DNA of 64,000 nucleotides from Euglena gracilis (Eukaryota; Euglenida; Euglenophyceae; Euglenales). The notes beneath the pieces were generated by a model that did not search any database, was not told the DNA's origin, and saw nothing but the letters and a program-made list of their open reading frames with translations. Location: NCBI GenBank assembly GCA_039621445.1, contig CP154956.1, positions 42,804,437-42,868,436 on the forward strand, read 5' to 3'. The position numbers and the translations under genes were made by a program. Every line of letters begins with the position of its first letter. Position 1 is the first letter of the stretch. Shown one piece after another: positions 12,001 to 22,695 of the stretch.

Positions 12001-15000
12001 TCTAGTTAACGCTTTCTGGGGAGCGGAAAAATAAACCCGTTCCCCCAATTTTTTTCTGTTGTTCTGAGCAATTTTTTGAGTGGGAATTATTGGGAAATAA
12101 TGGACATATTTGTGATTTGGGAAATTTCACATTGTTGACAAATTTTTGCCCTGGGACCAAGCTTTCCCGCCATTTTGGAATTTTTGGTCAATAAATTTCA
12201 TTTTTTTTGAATTAACATGTTCCCAAAAATAACAAAACTCATTTTTTTGGGGGCACTTGCATGTTTTTCTGTGCCGCACTTTTGATGACTCTGTGAGGTG
12301 GGCTTGTTGGGCAGCCCTGTAAGCAATAGGACAGCCTTGGCTGTGGGGACTGGAGCCACCGGAAGGGGGCAGCGAATAGGCACCCGCAGGCAGGGGTTTT
12401 CTTAACGACCCCAGGGGGAGGGTTCACAGGCCAGCTGGAAAAAGGTGCTGGCTGATCCGCACCCCTGGGGGCAGGGTATTAAATGAGTGGGGGAGGGGGC
12501 AGGTTGGACCTTCTCCCCCCTGCAAAAAAAATTTTGGGCGCGAAGCGCCAGAAATTATATATTGGGCCTTGAAAGCGCCAAAAATCGCATGTTCAAACGC
12601 CTGTCTTGAAAAATCGGCCAAAAGATACACCGAAAATTTCATGTTTGTGAACAAAAAAAATTTTTGGTCCCCGGGGGTCCAGACCCCCCTCGGTCGGTCG
12701 GAAGGGGAGGTGGTCTGACACCCCCTCCTTGACCAAAACCAACAATACCCTGCCTGGGGGGGGGGGGACCAGGCTGGTTCCCGAAAACAAGCAAAAAAAT
12801 CCAAATACAGCTTCAGCCAAAACCCTGAGGCGAAAATCCCCCCCAAAAAACCCTCAAAATGTCATTGTTTTTGGCCATTTTGGCCCCCGCCCTTTACAAA
12901 AAAATTTCGGTCCAGACCTGTTTAACTGGGCTGGCCCTAGCTTAAGTTCAGCGGACGCCCCCCTTGGGTCCACAAGCTGGGAACTGTGCGGGAAAAAAGG
13001 TGCTGGCTGGCGGACCCCCCCACCCGGGGTGTAGGAGGGGGGCCAGTGTGGCTTAAGCAAATCCCTGCCCAGAGGGGCTGGCGGGGCGGTCTCGGGGCTC
13101 CCCACACGCTGGCCCCTCCGCCTTCCAGGCAGGTGGAGGTCAGGCACAGGCTCACTGTGGACGGGGGACACCCGAAGACAATCTGGACTTTCGCACACTG
13201 CCAAGCACCACACTGTTCTCCCCAGAGATGCAGAAATGCTGTCGCGGTTGAAAAATGGGATCAGCTGGTGGCAATGTTGGATAATTTTCCTTTGAGTAGA
13301 ATTGGTATCAGAATTAAAAAGAAGCTGCTTTAAATGCCTTTCAAGTGCCTTTCAATCCTATTGCTTTTCAAATATGAAATAACGAAAATAGGAAATAATT
13401 ATCACGAAAGGTGGGGAGGGGTTTGAACCCCCCTACCAGGGTTTTTTTTTTTAAGGCTGGGGGTGGAGGGGGGGAGGGGGTCCCAGGGGACCGATCCACT
13501 TTTGCCCGAAAATGGCCAAAAATGCTAAAAATAGCACTTTTCAAAACTTTGGCACTTCGGCGCCGAAAAAGATATACCCACCAGCCCCTACCCCCCCCCA
13601 GGGGGGAGGGGGTCAAAGGGGCCCACCCCCCCCCGGGGGGAGGGGGGGTCCCAGGGGACCCATCCACTTTTGCCCGAAAATGGCTAAAAATGCTAAAAAT
13701 AGCACTTTTTCAAAACTTTGGCACTTCGGCGCAGAAAAAGATATACCCACCAGCCCCTACCCCCCCCCCCCGGGGGGAGGGGGTCCAAGACAAAAAAAAA
13801 ACCCTGCCCCCTACCGTCCATAGGGTTGACGGGATTCCCGTTCAGGGGTGGTTGTGCTGCCAGGTTGTGGGCAAAATCGCCGCGAAATGAGTGTTTTCAG
13901 GGCCTCTGGCACTTTTGGCGCAGGAATCAGGCTTTTTTTTAACCAACCCTGGGGGGGTGGTGCCTTGTGCCATGGGGTGCCAGCCCCCCTGTGTGCACTG
14001 TGGCTGTCTGTTTGGTGCCTGCTATCCCCACTTCTGGCCTGGCGCGGTTTTTCGCCTCTGGCCCTTTTTGTCTGTGGGCGTGGAGGTGGCCATAGCACCC
14101 AGTCGGGTGTGTGCACTTCCTTAAAAAGCAGCCTGGCCGGAAAAGCCCCCCCACCCCCCCCGGGCTGGGGTCAGCCACGCTTCCAATTTCAGCCTGGGCC
14201 CAACCTTGGCCCGCCTCACCCCCAGCCAATCTCCTGAACTTTTAAAAAAACGGGGGGACGTTCATTGCACGCCAAGCAAAAGGCTCTGGCTGGCCAACTG
14301 GGGGAAACAACCTTGGAGACACGAATGGGCCGGCAGAACGGGAGAATTGGGGTCACCTGCAAGGGGCGGACTGGTACGGACAACTGGCTAGACCGGGGGA
14401 AGAAGAGCTCGAGTCGGCCACCGCGGGCAGCCCGTCGACACAATTCACATCTGCAGAGAAGGCCAAGAGGCCGAAAGCCGGGCTGTCAGCCACGCAGGCA
14501 CCGCACCAACCTTTCTTGCTGCCGTCGAATGCTGTTGGCGGGGCGGGGGGGGGGACGCAAAAAAAGCGAGCACACCGCCACCAAACGAATATGGGTTGTG
14601 AACGAGGACTGTGGGAATGCCCGTGGGCTTGACTCGAACTGCGAAGAGGGACAGTGTTGCAGGCGCAGAATTCTGGATTGAAACAAGGCACCTCCAACCA
14701 CGCAATGAAGAATCCTTTTAAAAAAATGCAAATGGCATATGATTTTGGTGACCTCCAGGGTGCACACGTTTCTGCAGAAAGCACTTGACATCTTTTCTCT
14801 CCAGTAGAAAATTTCATATGCAACATTATTCAATGCAAATAATGATTGTTTTGATCAATCAACTCACATTTTCCCCCGACCCAAAAAACATAGCAACAGG
14901 AGCAAAACAACATCTTCCACACTTTCAGAAGATAATAAAATAAAATAATAGCACACCGAAGGCCAGGTGCAAACTTTTATGATAGCAGGGTTGTTGTCTT

Positions 15001-18000
15001 GTTGCTGCACTTATATTAGATTTTGCGCAAATCACAATGAACAATTATCCAAAAAAGAGGAAAATGCAACTTTGGGCTGTCTGGTAGAAGAGCAGTTGCT
15101 CCAAAAAAAATTGAAAATTTGAAAACTACCAATTGGGAGCCTGCATTTTGGTGGGTGTTTTTATTTGTTTTCTGCTCAGATGTATCCAAATCTGTGGCAG
15201 AGTTTTTCCCTTTAATTCTTGGGAGCAGCATTGCAGGGAAGCGTATGAAAGCTGTATTTTTTGCATAATGGTTAAAATTATCGGATATTGGTGGGGTTTT
15301 GGGGTCATTTTTATTTATGCTTTTTGGCTTGCCATACTTTACTTTATTCATCATCATCACCACCACCACCATCATCATCATCACCATACCATTGCTTAGC
15401 GACCCCCCGGGGAGGAGGGGGGCGGGTCACTTTCCACTCCGAAAAAAAACCAGTCAGTCACTTTACCCCCCCTCCCCCCCCGGGATCGGCCACTCTTCAG
15501 GAGGCAATGTAAATTTGCCCCGGCGCCAGGCCAATCACTTTTTCATTTTCGGGCCTACCCCACCCCGGGGGGGGGGGGGCTCTTGGCCAAAAAACCAGTC
15601 AGTCAAGTCACTCTGAAAAAGCCAGTCACTCCCCCCGGGGGTGGGGTGGGAGAGGTGTTAAACAATGGTATGATTCATCACCCACCACCACCACCCCCAG
15701 CCCCACCACCACCACCACCACCATCATCATCATAGAACTTCAATTTCAACAACCTCCACATGTTCGCTTCAGAACACCACCTGGAACTGTCAGTTGCCAC
15801 AGGAAATGCAGGAAATGAAATGCAGCATGGACTGGGAGGTTTTGTGCTTTATTGTGCCATTCTCTCATTCCCGAGAGGTCAACTTTGAGGGGGTTCACAA
15901 CTTGGCACCATTTTTTCAGAGGGCCAAAACACCAACTTTTGGCCTTTTCCCTGGTTTTCAGCCACACAAAATCATGAACATCCACACCGAGGGCCGGCGC
16001 GCAACCAGCAGTTCAAAAACTGAAACCAACCCTTCCAAAATAAAACCTGTGTTCCTTTATGCAAATGCGCAAAAGAACACGAAAAACCTTAAATGCAAGA
16101 TTGGATGCTGCCTGTTTTATCTTTTGGAGGAAAAATATTCAAACCGGATTTGCCAACTTTCCAGAATGTCCCAGATTCTGTTGGGATAAACATTGGACAA
16201 ATTGCAAGAAAAATTCTGCACGCCTGCTGTAAACCCCGAATGAAAAGCCTTGCGAACCGGGTTTTCCCCCTAGGAATCCCATGAGAATTCAAAACGTCCC
16301 AATGGGAATTTTTCAGAAGGATTTTTTGCCGGAAATCAAAAATTTTGTCCCCTGCATGCTTGTGCTTACCAACCGGGGGGGGGGGAGGGGGGTGGGTGCT
16401 ATAGGGTGCCTGCCCCCTAGCAGGCACACCCCCCCGGGGGGATAGGGGTCTGGGCCGGACCCAGAAAAATTTCATTGAAAATGGCCTTTTCCGGGCCCCG
16501 GCGCCTTTGGCGCCGGGGTCGGAGGGGGGTGCCTGCTAGGGGCAGGCACCCCCCAAAACCCTACCCCCCCCGGGGGGGGGGTCGGATCGGGTGCTATGGG
16601 GTGCCTGCCCCTAGCACCCCCCCCCCGTGGGGTAGGCACCCGACTAAGCACAAGCCTGGTCCCCTGTCGCTTCAAAATAAAAACACAAAAAAATGCAAAA
16701 AAACTAACTGTTGTATTTGGTTGTGCATTCCAAAATTTTTGTGAAATTTTAAAAATCCGAAAATCTTATGAAAAAACAGCCAAAATTCTCCGACGTGACA
16801 AAAGTCAATAGAATGGGAAAGACCCATACGACAACTTCACAGGCAGTGGAAATGACAACCTTATGGGAAGAGGAGCGGTGGTAAATCTCAAGACGTTGGC
16901 ACACAAATGCATGCAATGCCGAAGAAAATTATCTTAATTCCACTTTTTGATAGGTATTTTGCAAAGCAGAAAAACATATTTATGGAACCCAAATGATGAT
17001 TAGTTGAGGCTCGGGTCCATCAAGAAATCTTTTTAAAAAAACCAGCCCCCCCCCGAATGAAACCCCCCCCAAAACCAAGGACGTGGGTCTTATTGTTTGG
17101 ATCTCTTTCCTGGAAGCCTCCAGCAGCAACTGAAGCTTCCAGTTATTGGGGGCTATTTTTTTGCCCAGAATTTCCTCCCAAATCATTCCATCCCATTCAA
17201 GTCCCCAACAGAAAGGAAAAAGGAAAACCATTTCAAGCAAACAAAAAACGAAATTCAACTTTGGCAGAAACAAAAAAGCCAACGTTAAATTCTACCAGTC
17301 CTGCCACACATCACAATTTTAGGGTCCGACCCCAGGCAGGGTGGTGAACACAAAGAGACCGACACAATTTTGTCTGGCACTGAAAACGCACTGGGCACCC
17401 AAAGCACTGGAGATGAAAGACTTGGGACGACCGCCCTCCGTCGTTCCTGGAGGGCATGGCAACAATGGGCGGACCTGCAACAGACGCCATCGTCTCGATG
17501 GCTTTCGCATCCATCTGCCGGCTCCTTCTCCGGCTCCTCAAAGACTTCTTGGCTTTGGTGTCCTGCGGGGCAAAACAAAGAGCCCAGAATTGAGCTTTCC
17601 GGGGCCAACAACCCCCAGACCTGTGTGTGTCCTGACTGCCAAAATTTAGCATCCCCAACCAGGCTGGATTTGACCAACCCCAGGGGGAGAGAGTGGGGTG
17701 TTGGGGTACCATGGTGTGCCTGGGCACCATTTGCTGACCTATTCTCGGGGGGAGGGGTTCAGTATCCACTTTCAAAAAAGTCACTTTTCAAAACCCAGTC
17801 ACCCACTTCCTACCCCCCCCTCCACCAGGGGGGTCGGTCACTTTGGCCACTCAGCCAGAAATTTCTCAAAAATCAATGGATTTTGGCAAAATCCATCAAA
17901 AATCTCCAGCGCCTTCAGCGGAAGGTGGCTGCTTTCAGCCACTCCCGGCCGACACCATCCCGGGGTCTGAGCCAAAAACCAGTCATTCACTCCGAAAATC

Positions 18001-19885
18001 CAGTCAGTTCTCACTTCGGCCTAATCCTAACTCTAATCCTATTCCTAAAAATTAGCAATAAAAAATGCCAACAAAACCGCGGGGGGGGATAGGCAACAAG
18101 GCCCCTCAAAATGCGCAAGGCCCCTCAAATAAAATGCAAGAGATGCAAAAATGAAAAAAATGCAAAAATAAAAAAATGCAAGTTGTATGTGAGTTCCTTT
18201 GGGAGCTTTGGGAGCTCCCTGGGGATGTGCACTTTTCTATCAGAACTCATCTCGCCTTCTGTTTCAGGTTCATGCAGAAAAAATGTGGAAAATAAAAAAA
18301 AATTGCACAAAAAGTGCGGGAAATTGCGGAAAATTATGGAAATTGCGGAAAAATTGCAGATATTAATTCCTCCCAATCCCGCCGAAATTGCAGATATCAA
18401 TTCTCTGGTTTATGCAGCTTCCAGTTGCCGGTGGTAGAGCATTTTGCCTGTGCAATCGACCCCCCCCCCCGAAAAGTCGAAGAGACAGAATATGCAAAGA
18501 AAATAAAAAAGTGTGATTTTTCACAAAATTTGGCTCGCCTACAAAGTCAGCCCGAATGCCACCATCACCCAAGATGGATGGCGGGGGCTGCATAGACGTC
18601 GGAACGTGCGAAGGAGGTGAAGCTGGCGACGAGTATCACGGTGACCGTGTGTTTCCGCACACTATGATGCACTGCATCAAATTATTTTTAAAGAGGAGAA
18701 TTGACACATGGAATTCTGGCCACAATTCCAGAGATTCTATGTCGTAGGGCAGGGTGCTGCTTGCTCACCGTCAGGGGTTGAATACTGCACCCCCCGGCAG
18801 CCCCACACCAGGAGGGCCAGCTGCTGGGCCACCAGGCGGTAGAGGTGGCTTCGCGCGACGGCCTCCTGGGCGATGAACCCAGCGCGCTGGTGGGCCTCGC
18901 TGCTGCATAGCTTTTGCAGCAGTGGCTGGGCCAGGTCGGGGGAGTGGGGGCCGCTGGGGGGGCTGCGGGCGGCGGAATTCTGGCCAGGCAAAACCTGCGT
19001 GGAGGCGGGGGGAGGGGCGACCCTCTGGGGGGTCCTGGGAGTGAAAAATGAATGAATAATAAATAAATAAATAAACAAATAAATAAGAATCAGGCTTCTT
19101 TTTAAGACCCCCGGGGGGGGTCCCCCCCACCCACCCAGGGTGGCGCGGGACCCCCCCGGGGGGGGGACCCCCCAAAAATCGGGCCCGTTAAAGGGGGGAA
19201 CCGAGGGGGGGGGGCTTCTATTCCGGGGGGGGGGGGGTTAATAATAAATGCCCGGGACCGCGATCTGATTCTCCTTGGTGGTGAGATGTCCAGAGGATGT
19301 GCAATCGTGGCGACGCATATGACTGCATGCGACTAGTTGCATTTAGTTGCGGCTCCCCTGGTGGATTCCACATTTTTTAAAAGGGTTTTTGTCTTTATTT
19401 TTTTGGTGGCCGTCATGTTCTGGATGGGACGTCAACAAAGAGCAGGTGGACACCTGGTCATGAGGCACCTCCGGCCCGCAGGCGACGCTCGTCTCCTCCG
19501 CCCTCCTCGAATCCTGGTGGAATGCAAAGAAGACCTGTCGTGTGCGTGTCCCTTCAAAGCGGGGGGAGGGGAAGGGTATGGCGAGGACAGTATGGCTTCC
19601 TGTCGGAGGTAAAACCATGTGCGAATGGGGGGAAGGTCGGCAGGCTTTCTGCGCTTGGGTATCACGACAACCCAGCGGTGTATGGGCCTGTGCCGCACCA
19701 CACGAGCGAGGACGGGAATGCATTGCCCCGGCTGGGGACAAAGCAGTTGTCCCGACACGCGGGCCAGCCATTGATGGCCTCCTCAACACCAGTGGCGGAC
19801 AAATTGGCTGGTTCGGTTGCCGCTGCCGCGGCCGAGAGAGGGCCGGCACACCTCCCACTCCGTGCGGCACTCCATCGGCACTGGG
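8828..19885 (-). CDS. Gene C: unrecognised multi-exon gene with one OPR-like exon
   Basis: Nine exons join in phase: 19852-19885, 19535-19731, 18791-19034 (or 18769-19034), 17475-17562, 14357-14450, 13172-13212, 9578-9780, 9253-9440, 8828-9038, about 433 codons. I do not recognise the whole. One exon carries an amphipathic helix RLVAQQLALLVWGC, close to the OPR-like signature of gene A. Another has a basic stretch (KAKKSLRSRRRSRQ), others are Ser/Pro-rich, and the last ends in a hydrophobic segment. A stretch around RWVVVIPKRRKPADLPPIRT faintly recalls the W-x-V-V-x-I-P core of RAP domains, but the flanking RAP residues are absent. The 5' end is not found, and one ATG lies in the 34-nt exon. 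Introns carry several MITEs. Confidence 0.48.
9253..9440 (-). CDS. Gene C exon
   Basis: The start is a weak acceptor (GATAG) in phase. It reads GRRLPGISVTRKEPKKPAVA, then LLGVTPIAHILHHYMGEQ, among the most protein-like stretches in this gene. The donor is GTGCCT. Confidence 0.6.
9578..9780 (-). CDS. Gene C exon
   Basis: The acceptor is GAAGCAG and the donor GTCAGT. Of its 67 codons, the first read YRPSPIKGKGPGRPNPIAVQ and later ones EEAYPVGWVDNLQPSRL, with strong GC3 and sensible composition. Confidence 0.6.
9799..10097. mobile_element. hAT-like MITE, CAGGGTAT subfamily
   Basis: Termini CAGGGGATTCAGTGAGCG and CGCTCATTTGATACCCTG type. Flanks CACCCAAC and CCCCCAAC match at 7 of 8 positions. 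It lies in a gene C intron. Confidence 0.68.
10100..11265. repeat. Spacer with tandem 'GAAAAAGTGTT' units
   Basis: Unremarkable DNA to 10.8 kb, then three diverged copies (about 10,850, 11,030 and 11,200) of a segment holding GACCCGGAAAAAGTGTTTTT. Related sequence occurs at 51.5 kb. Confidence 0.55.
11639..11922. mobile_element. hAT-like MITE with perfect 8-bp TSD
   Basis: CAGGGGTTTTTTAAGACC... to ...GACTAAAAAAACCCCTG, flanked on both sides by TTGTGGTA (11,631-11,638 and 11,923-11,930). G/C hairpins surround a central GGCGCCTGTGGCGCC hairpin. No coding capacity. Confidence 0.85.
12391..13067. mobile_element. hAT-like composite MITE, CTTAAG subfamily
   Basis: Ends CAGGGGTTTTCTTAA and TTAAGCAAATCCCTG are inverted; flanks CCCGCAGG and CCCAGAGG match 6 of 8. 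It contains the complete element at 12,472-12,752. Confidence 0.6.
12472..12752. mobile_element. Nested hAT-like MITE with perfect 8-bp TSD
   Basis: CAGGGTATTAAATGAG... to ...CCAACAATACCCTG, flanked by CCTGGGGG on both sides. Same subfamily as 9,799-10,097. Inserted into an older element. Confidence 0.75.
13172..13212 (-). CDS. Gene C microexon candidate (41 nt)
   Basis: The acceptor is GAACAG and the donor GTGTCC. It reads VVLGSVRKSRLSS. It is called mainly because it is the only short exon I found that links the phases of its neighbours. Confidence 0.33.
13437..13806. mobile_element. hAT-like MITE with perfect 8-bp TSD and internal duplication
   Basis: CAGGGTTTTTTTTTTAAGG... to ...GACAAAAAAAAAACCCTG, flanked by CCCCCTAC on both sides. 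The core (CCACTTTTGCCCGAAAATGG to the GATATACCCACCAGCCCC segment) is present twice in tandem. Confidence 0.85.
13932..14134. mobile_element. Diverged hAT-like element, CAGGCTT subfamily
   Basis: CAGGCTTTTTTTTAA and TTAAAAAGCAGCCTG are inverted; flanks GCAGGAAT and GCCGGAAA match 6 of 8. The interior carries the 105-bp segment also found at 47.1 kb. Confidence 0.5.
14357..14450 (-). CDS. Gene C exon: Ser-rich
   Basis: Acceptor CTTCTCTGCAG and donor CAG/GTGACC. It reads VNCVDGLPAVADSSSSSPGL and fits both neighbours in phase. Confidence 0.48.
15340..15735. repeat. CAT/CAC microsatellite split by an insertion
   Basis: (CAT)n and (CAC)n runs occur on both sides of the element at 15,389-15,668, so the element inserted into a microsatellite. 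Confidence 0.8.
15389..15668. mobile_element. MITE with CCATTGCTTA termini, TA duplication
   Basis: CCATTGCTTAGCGACCCC... to ...GTTAAACAATGG, flanked by TA. Interior CCAGTCAGTCACTTTACC units. A near-identical element is at 21,944-22,281. Confidence 0.75.
16355..16658. mobile_element. hAT-like MITE with perfect 8-bp TSD, CTTGTGCTTA family
   Basis: CATGCTTGTGCTTACC... to ...GACTAAGCACAAGCCTG, flanked by GTCCCCTG on both sides (16,347-16,354 and 16,659-16,666). Interior GGGTGCCTGCCCC inverted units and a GGCGCCTTTGGCGCC hairpin. Second copy at 36.2 kb. Confidence 0.85.
17475..17562 (-). CDS. Gene C exon: basic segment
   Basis: Strong acceptor TTTTGCCCCGCAG and donor GTCCGC. The chosen frame reads KAKKSLRSRRRSRQMDAK then AIETMASVA. 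The alternative frame (HQSQEVFEEPEKEPADG) is also open, so the choice rests on phase fit to the 14.4-kb exon. Confidence 0.45.
17740..18060. repeat. Diverged relative of the CCATTGCTTA MITE
   Basis: Shares AAAAGTCACTTTTCAAAACC and CCAGTCATTCACTCCG motifs with the elements at 15.4 and 21.9 kb, but intact ends were not found. Confidence 0.4.
18791..19034 (-). CDS. Gene C exon: Pro/Ser linker plus OPR-like helix
   Basis: The acceptor is ACTCCCAG. After a Pro/Ser-rich stretch it reads LAQPLLQKLCSSEAHQ and LYRLVAQQLALLVWGC. The donor at 18,791 (GTGCAG) is in phase with the next exon. A stronger donor (GTGAGC, exon to 18,769) is not. Confidence 0.6.
19091..19245. mobile_element. Partial hAT-like MITE, CAGGCTTC subfamily
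   Basis: It starts CAGGCTTCTTTTTAAGACCC, identical to the terminus of the element at 59,126. The right end is not recognisable. Confidence 0.5.
19535..19731 (-). CDS. Gene C exon with basic VVVIP segment
   Basis: The acceptor is GTCCCCAG. The first residues are PGQCIPVLARVVRHRPIHRW. It continues VVVIPKRRKPADLPPIR and YLRQEAIL, then Pro-rich, and ends two bases into an Arg codon (GTCTTC donor). Confidence 0.5.
19852..19885 (-). CDS. Gene C small exon (34 nt)
   Basis: The acceptor is CCCGCAG and the donor GTGTGC. It reads PVPMECRTEWE in phase with the next exon. The Met could be the start, or the gene may extend upstream. Confidence 0.35.
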
Positions 19886-19989
19886 CTGCGGGCACACATT
19901 ATCGGCCCAGGCTTGGATTTCATGCTGTGGAAGGTGAGGGAGGCGGGGGAGGGGAGGGTGCTGTGTCAGCCCTGCTGGTTCCATCCAAA

Positions 19990-20936
19990 CAATATGTCAA
20001 TGTGGAAGGCTGAGGTGCCGGTTGGAGACTTTTGTTAGGACCCGGGTGGCGTCCTAATGGAGTTGATGTCGATAATGCAGTGTCAAAAGGGGGAAAGACC
20101 TTTTTCACTTGTTGAAAACCAGTCAGCCAATCCTGACCCCCCTCCTGGAGCACAAGACGGAAGAAATAAAATTTTTTGGGTTTGTGCAAGAGGATCACAC
20201 ATGAGCCAGCAAAAAACCAGTCAATCTCTCTGAAAAAAAATGTCCACCATCCCCAGATGGCGTCGCCGGGCTTTCCATACAACAATGACCACACCCAGCC
20301 ACCCAGCGCACCCACCCAACACGGAGGACGTGGGGCGACACATCTTCGAACCACAAAACACCAAGTTTTCATAACTCAGAATTTTTCTTCGGGTCCTTCT
20401 GCTTTCTGCTTAATATGCTTTTCGGAAATCCCATCATTGGTTTTAACCCTAACATTTGCAGTCCAGGTATGGCAAGCGTTTCGGCATTCTGTGGCCTTAC
20501 ATCACAGATGGCTAAATATATACCACTCACCTGTGTTGTATCAATACCAGAGCATTCTGGCAAATTTCGCCCTCATATTTCGTTAATATTCTTCTGGGCT
20601 CATCAAGATATTGGAATATGGGGTGGGGCATATTTAAACATAACAAATACCATTAAACTGTTCGTCATTCCCAGCACCTCTCATCCCTCCCCTACACGCT
20701 TCTTTGCAACAACCTGGTGCTGTGGGGTGACTGCCCATGACAGGCACCCTCTGGCCGACCCAGACAAACTTCCCTTGAAAACGGAACTTTTGTATTTTGT
20801 TCCCCTGGGCGCTGGGGGTCCATTTCACTGCCCACCCAAAAGCTGACCCTCCCCAGGGGTCAAATACTCCCTCCCCCCTGCATGGCCGTAGCACTCACTC
20901 CTTGGCTGAGATAATCATTCCCCGGAGGAGCGGAAT
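19990..20936. other. No supported gene
   Basis: Mixed-composition spacer with short open frames on both strands. A CCAGTCAGCCAATCCTGACC segment near 20.1 kb is related to the CCATTGCTTA MITEs. Confidence 0.4.
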
Positions 20937-21178
20937 CAGGGGTTTTTTTTAAGACCGGGGGGGGGGAGGGGGTCGGCACCCACCCACCCACCCCCTGGGG
21001 TGGGGCCCCCCGGGGGAGGGGGGGGGGTCCCAGGGGACCCACCCACTTTTGCCCGAAATGGCCAAAAATACCAAAAATAGCACCTTTTTCCAAAAATTTC
21101 GACGCCGAAAAAGACATACCCACCAGCCCCCCCCCTCCCCCCCCGGGGGAGGGGGTCCAAGACTAAAAAAAACCCCTG
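20937..21178. mobile_element. hAT-like MITE
   Basis: CAGGGGTTTTTTTTAAGACC... to ...GACTAAAAAAAACCCCTG. Flanks AGCGGAAT and AGTGGAAA match 6 of 8. Same family as 11.6 kb. Confidence 0.75.
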
Positions 21179-21943
21179 AGTGGAAAACAGCCTTTTCACC
21201 CCCAGCCAGGTATGCAAAGCATGCACACGGGCAAGGTATCTCTTCCCATCCCAGATCGTTTTCAAAATCAAATTATTTCCCACCAGAAATCAAGGAATTG
21301 CTGGCGGGAAGAACACACGTATACCCCCCCCCTCAATTTTGAGCCGCCTGTTGCTTAAATTTGGGTTTCAACTGCCTGTCCATGGGGCTGCTAAAATTCG
21401 GTTTCCACTGAGTAAGCCGAAGTTTTTTTGCTTAAATATGCACCAAACAATCCACAAAATGAAGGAAAGCAATAGCACATTTTTTATAATAAAAAAAAAC
21501 AGAAATGCCTGCTTTTGAGCCCAAAAAATGAGCAACACTCGTGAATTTGGGTTGTTTTGTTTCTGATGGTTGGTTGTATTTGTTTTTCTTCTTTTCCCTC
21601 AATTTTCCTTGTATTTTCAGGGGCTTAAATTTGGATTTTGCACCGCTCCCTCCCAGAGGGGTGCTTAATTTTGGGGATTGCTGAAATTTGGGTGTCGGTG
21701 GGTTCAGCCTCACAGGTTGCTGAAAATTGGGGGTTGCTTAACTTTGGAGGGGATGCTCAAATTTGGGAGGGGGGATTTACCCCCTGCTGTGCAAATCCAA
21801 AAAAAAAATCGAATCCTGTCCTGCGACTAGTGTGCGAAAGAGTGTCCCCTCACATGGGTATGCCACTGCATTGGAGATATTCTGAGATTGGTTCCCGGGG
21901 AATGCTGGATCAGTGGGTCGGTGACTGTTCCTTACCGGCCATA

Positions 21944-22281
21944 CCATTGCTTAGCGACCCCCCGGGGGGGAGGGGGGGGTCACTTTCCACTCCGAAAAAA
22001 AAACCAGTCAATCACTTTTTCCGAAAAACCAGTCAGTCACTTTACCCCCCCCCCCGGGGGGGATCGGCCACTCTTCAGGAGGCAATGAAAATTTTCCAAA
22101 AATCTCAAAAAATACGAAAAATTTCCGGCGCCTTCGGCGCCAGGCCAGGCAACACTTTTTCATTTTCGGGCCTACCCCACCCCGGGGAGGGGGGACCTCT
22201 TGGCCAAAAAACCGGTTAGTCACTCTGAAGAAACCAGTCAGTCACCCGGGGGGGGGGGGTAGGACAGGTGTTAAGCAATGG
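21944..22281. mobile_element. MITE with CCATTGCTTA termini, TA duplication
   Basis: CCATTGCTTAGCGACCCC... to ...GTTAAGCAATGG, flanked by TA. Contains a GGCGCCTTCGGCGCC hairpin with a TTCG-type loop. Confidence 0.78.
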
Positions 22282-22658
22282 TATATTACTGACCCTCATC
22301 CTTGGCATGCCAAACAAAAAAAAATCCGGGTGAGCGGGGGGGGGGAAGCGTGGCACACAAAAAAAATGCACTGGGGGATTGATGGGAAGTATATGTCCAG
22401 ACAGTTTGGGCCAGTGGGAATTATATGAGAGGTCAGAGGGGAGAAAAAAGGCAGCAAATGGGCGCTCTGTCCCGAACACAGATACTTCCTCTTGCCTCCG
22501 CTGCATGGTGAAGGCGCCAACCCTGCCCAGGTGGGCATCATACCCAAGGCAGAGCCGCCCACAATGAATAAGATAATCCCCTGCGGGGCCGGAGTCGCAC
22601 AACGCAACACGTCTGTGAGGCCCAAGGACAGTTGTGGCGGGGTGGCGGGCGGCGGGCA

Positions 22659-22695
22659 TCACAAATCCTCGTCGTAGTAGCGGTCCATCCAGCCC
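22659..22695 (-). CDS. Gene B last exon candidate (37 nt)
   Basis: The acceptor is GCTTCCAG. It reads GWMDRYYDEDL then TGA, a short acidic cytoplasmic-type tail. Other frames here are also open. Confidence 0.42.

Noticed and set aside
19535-19731. RAP domain in gene C
   Set aside because: A W-x-V-V-x-I-P-like core is present, but the preceding D-G-P-x-H-F type residues and normal spacing are absent.
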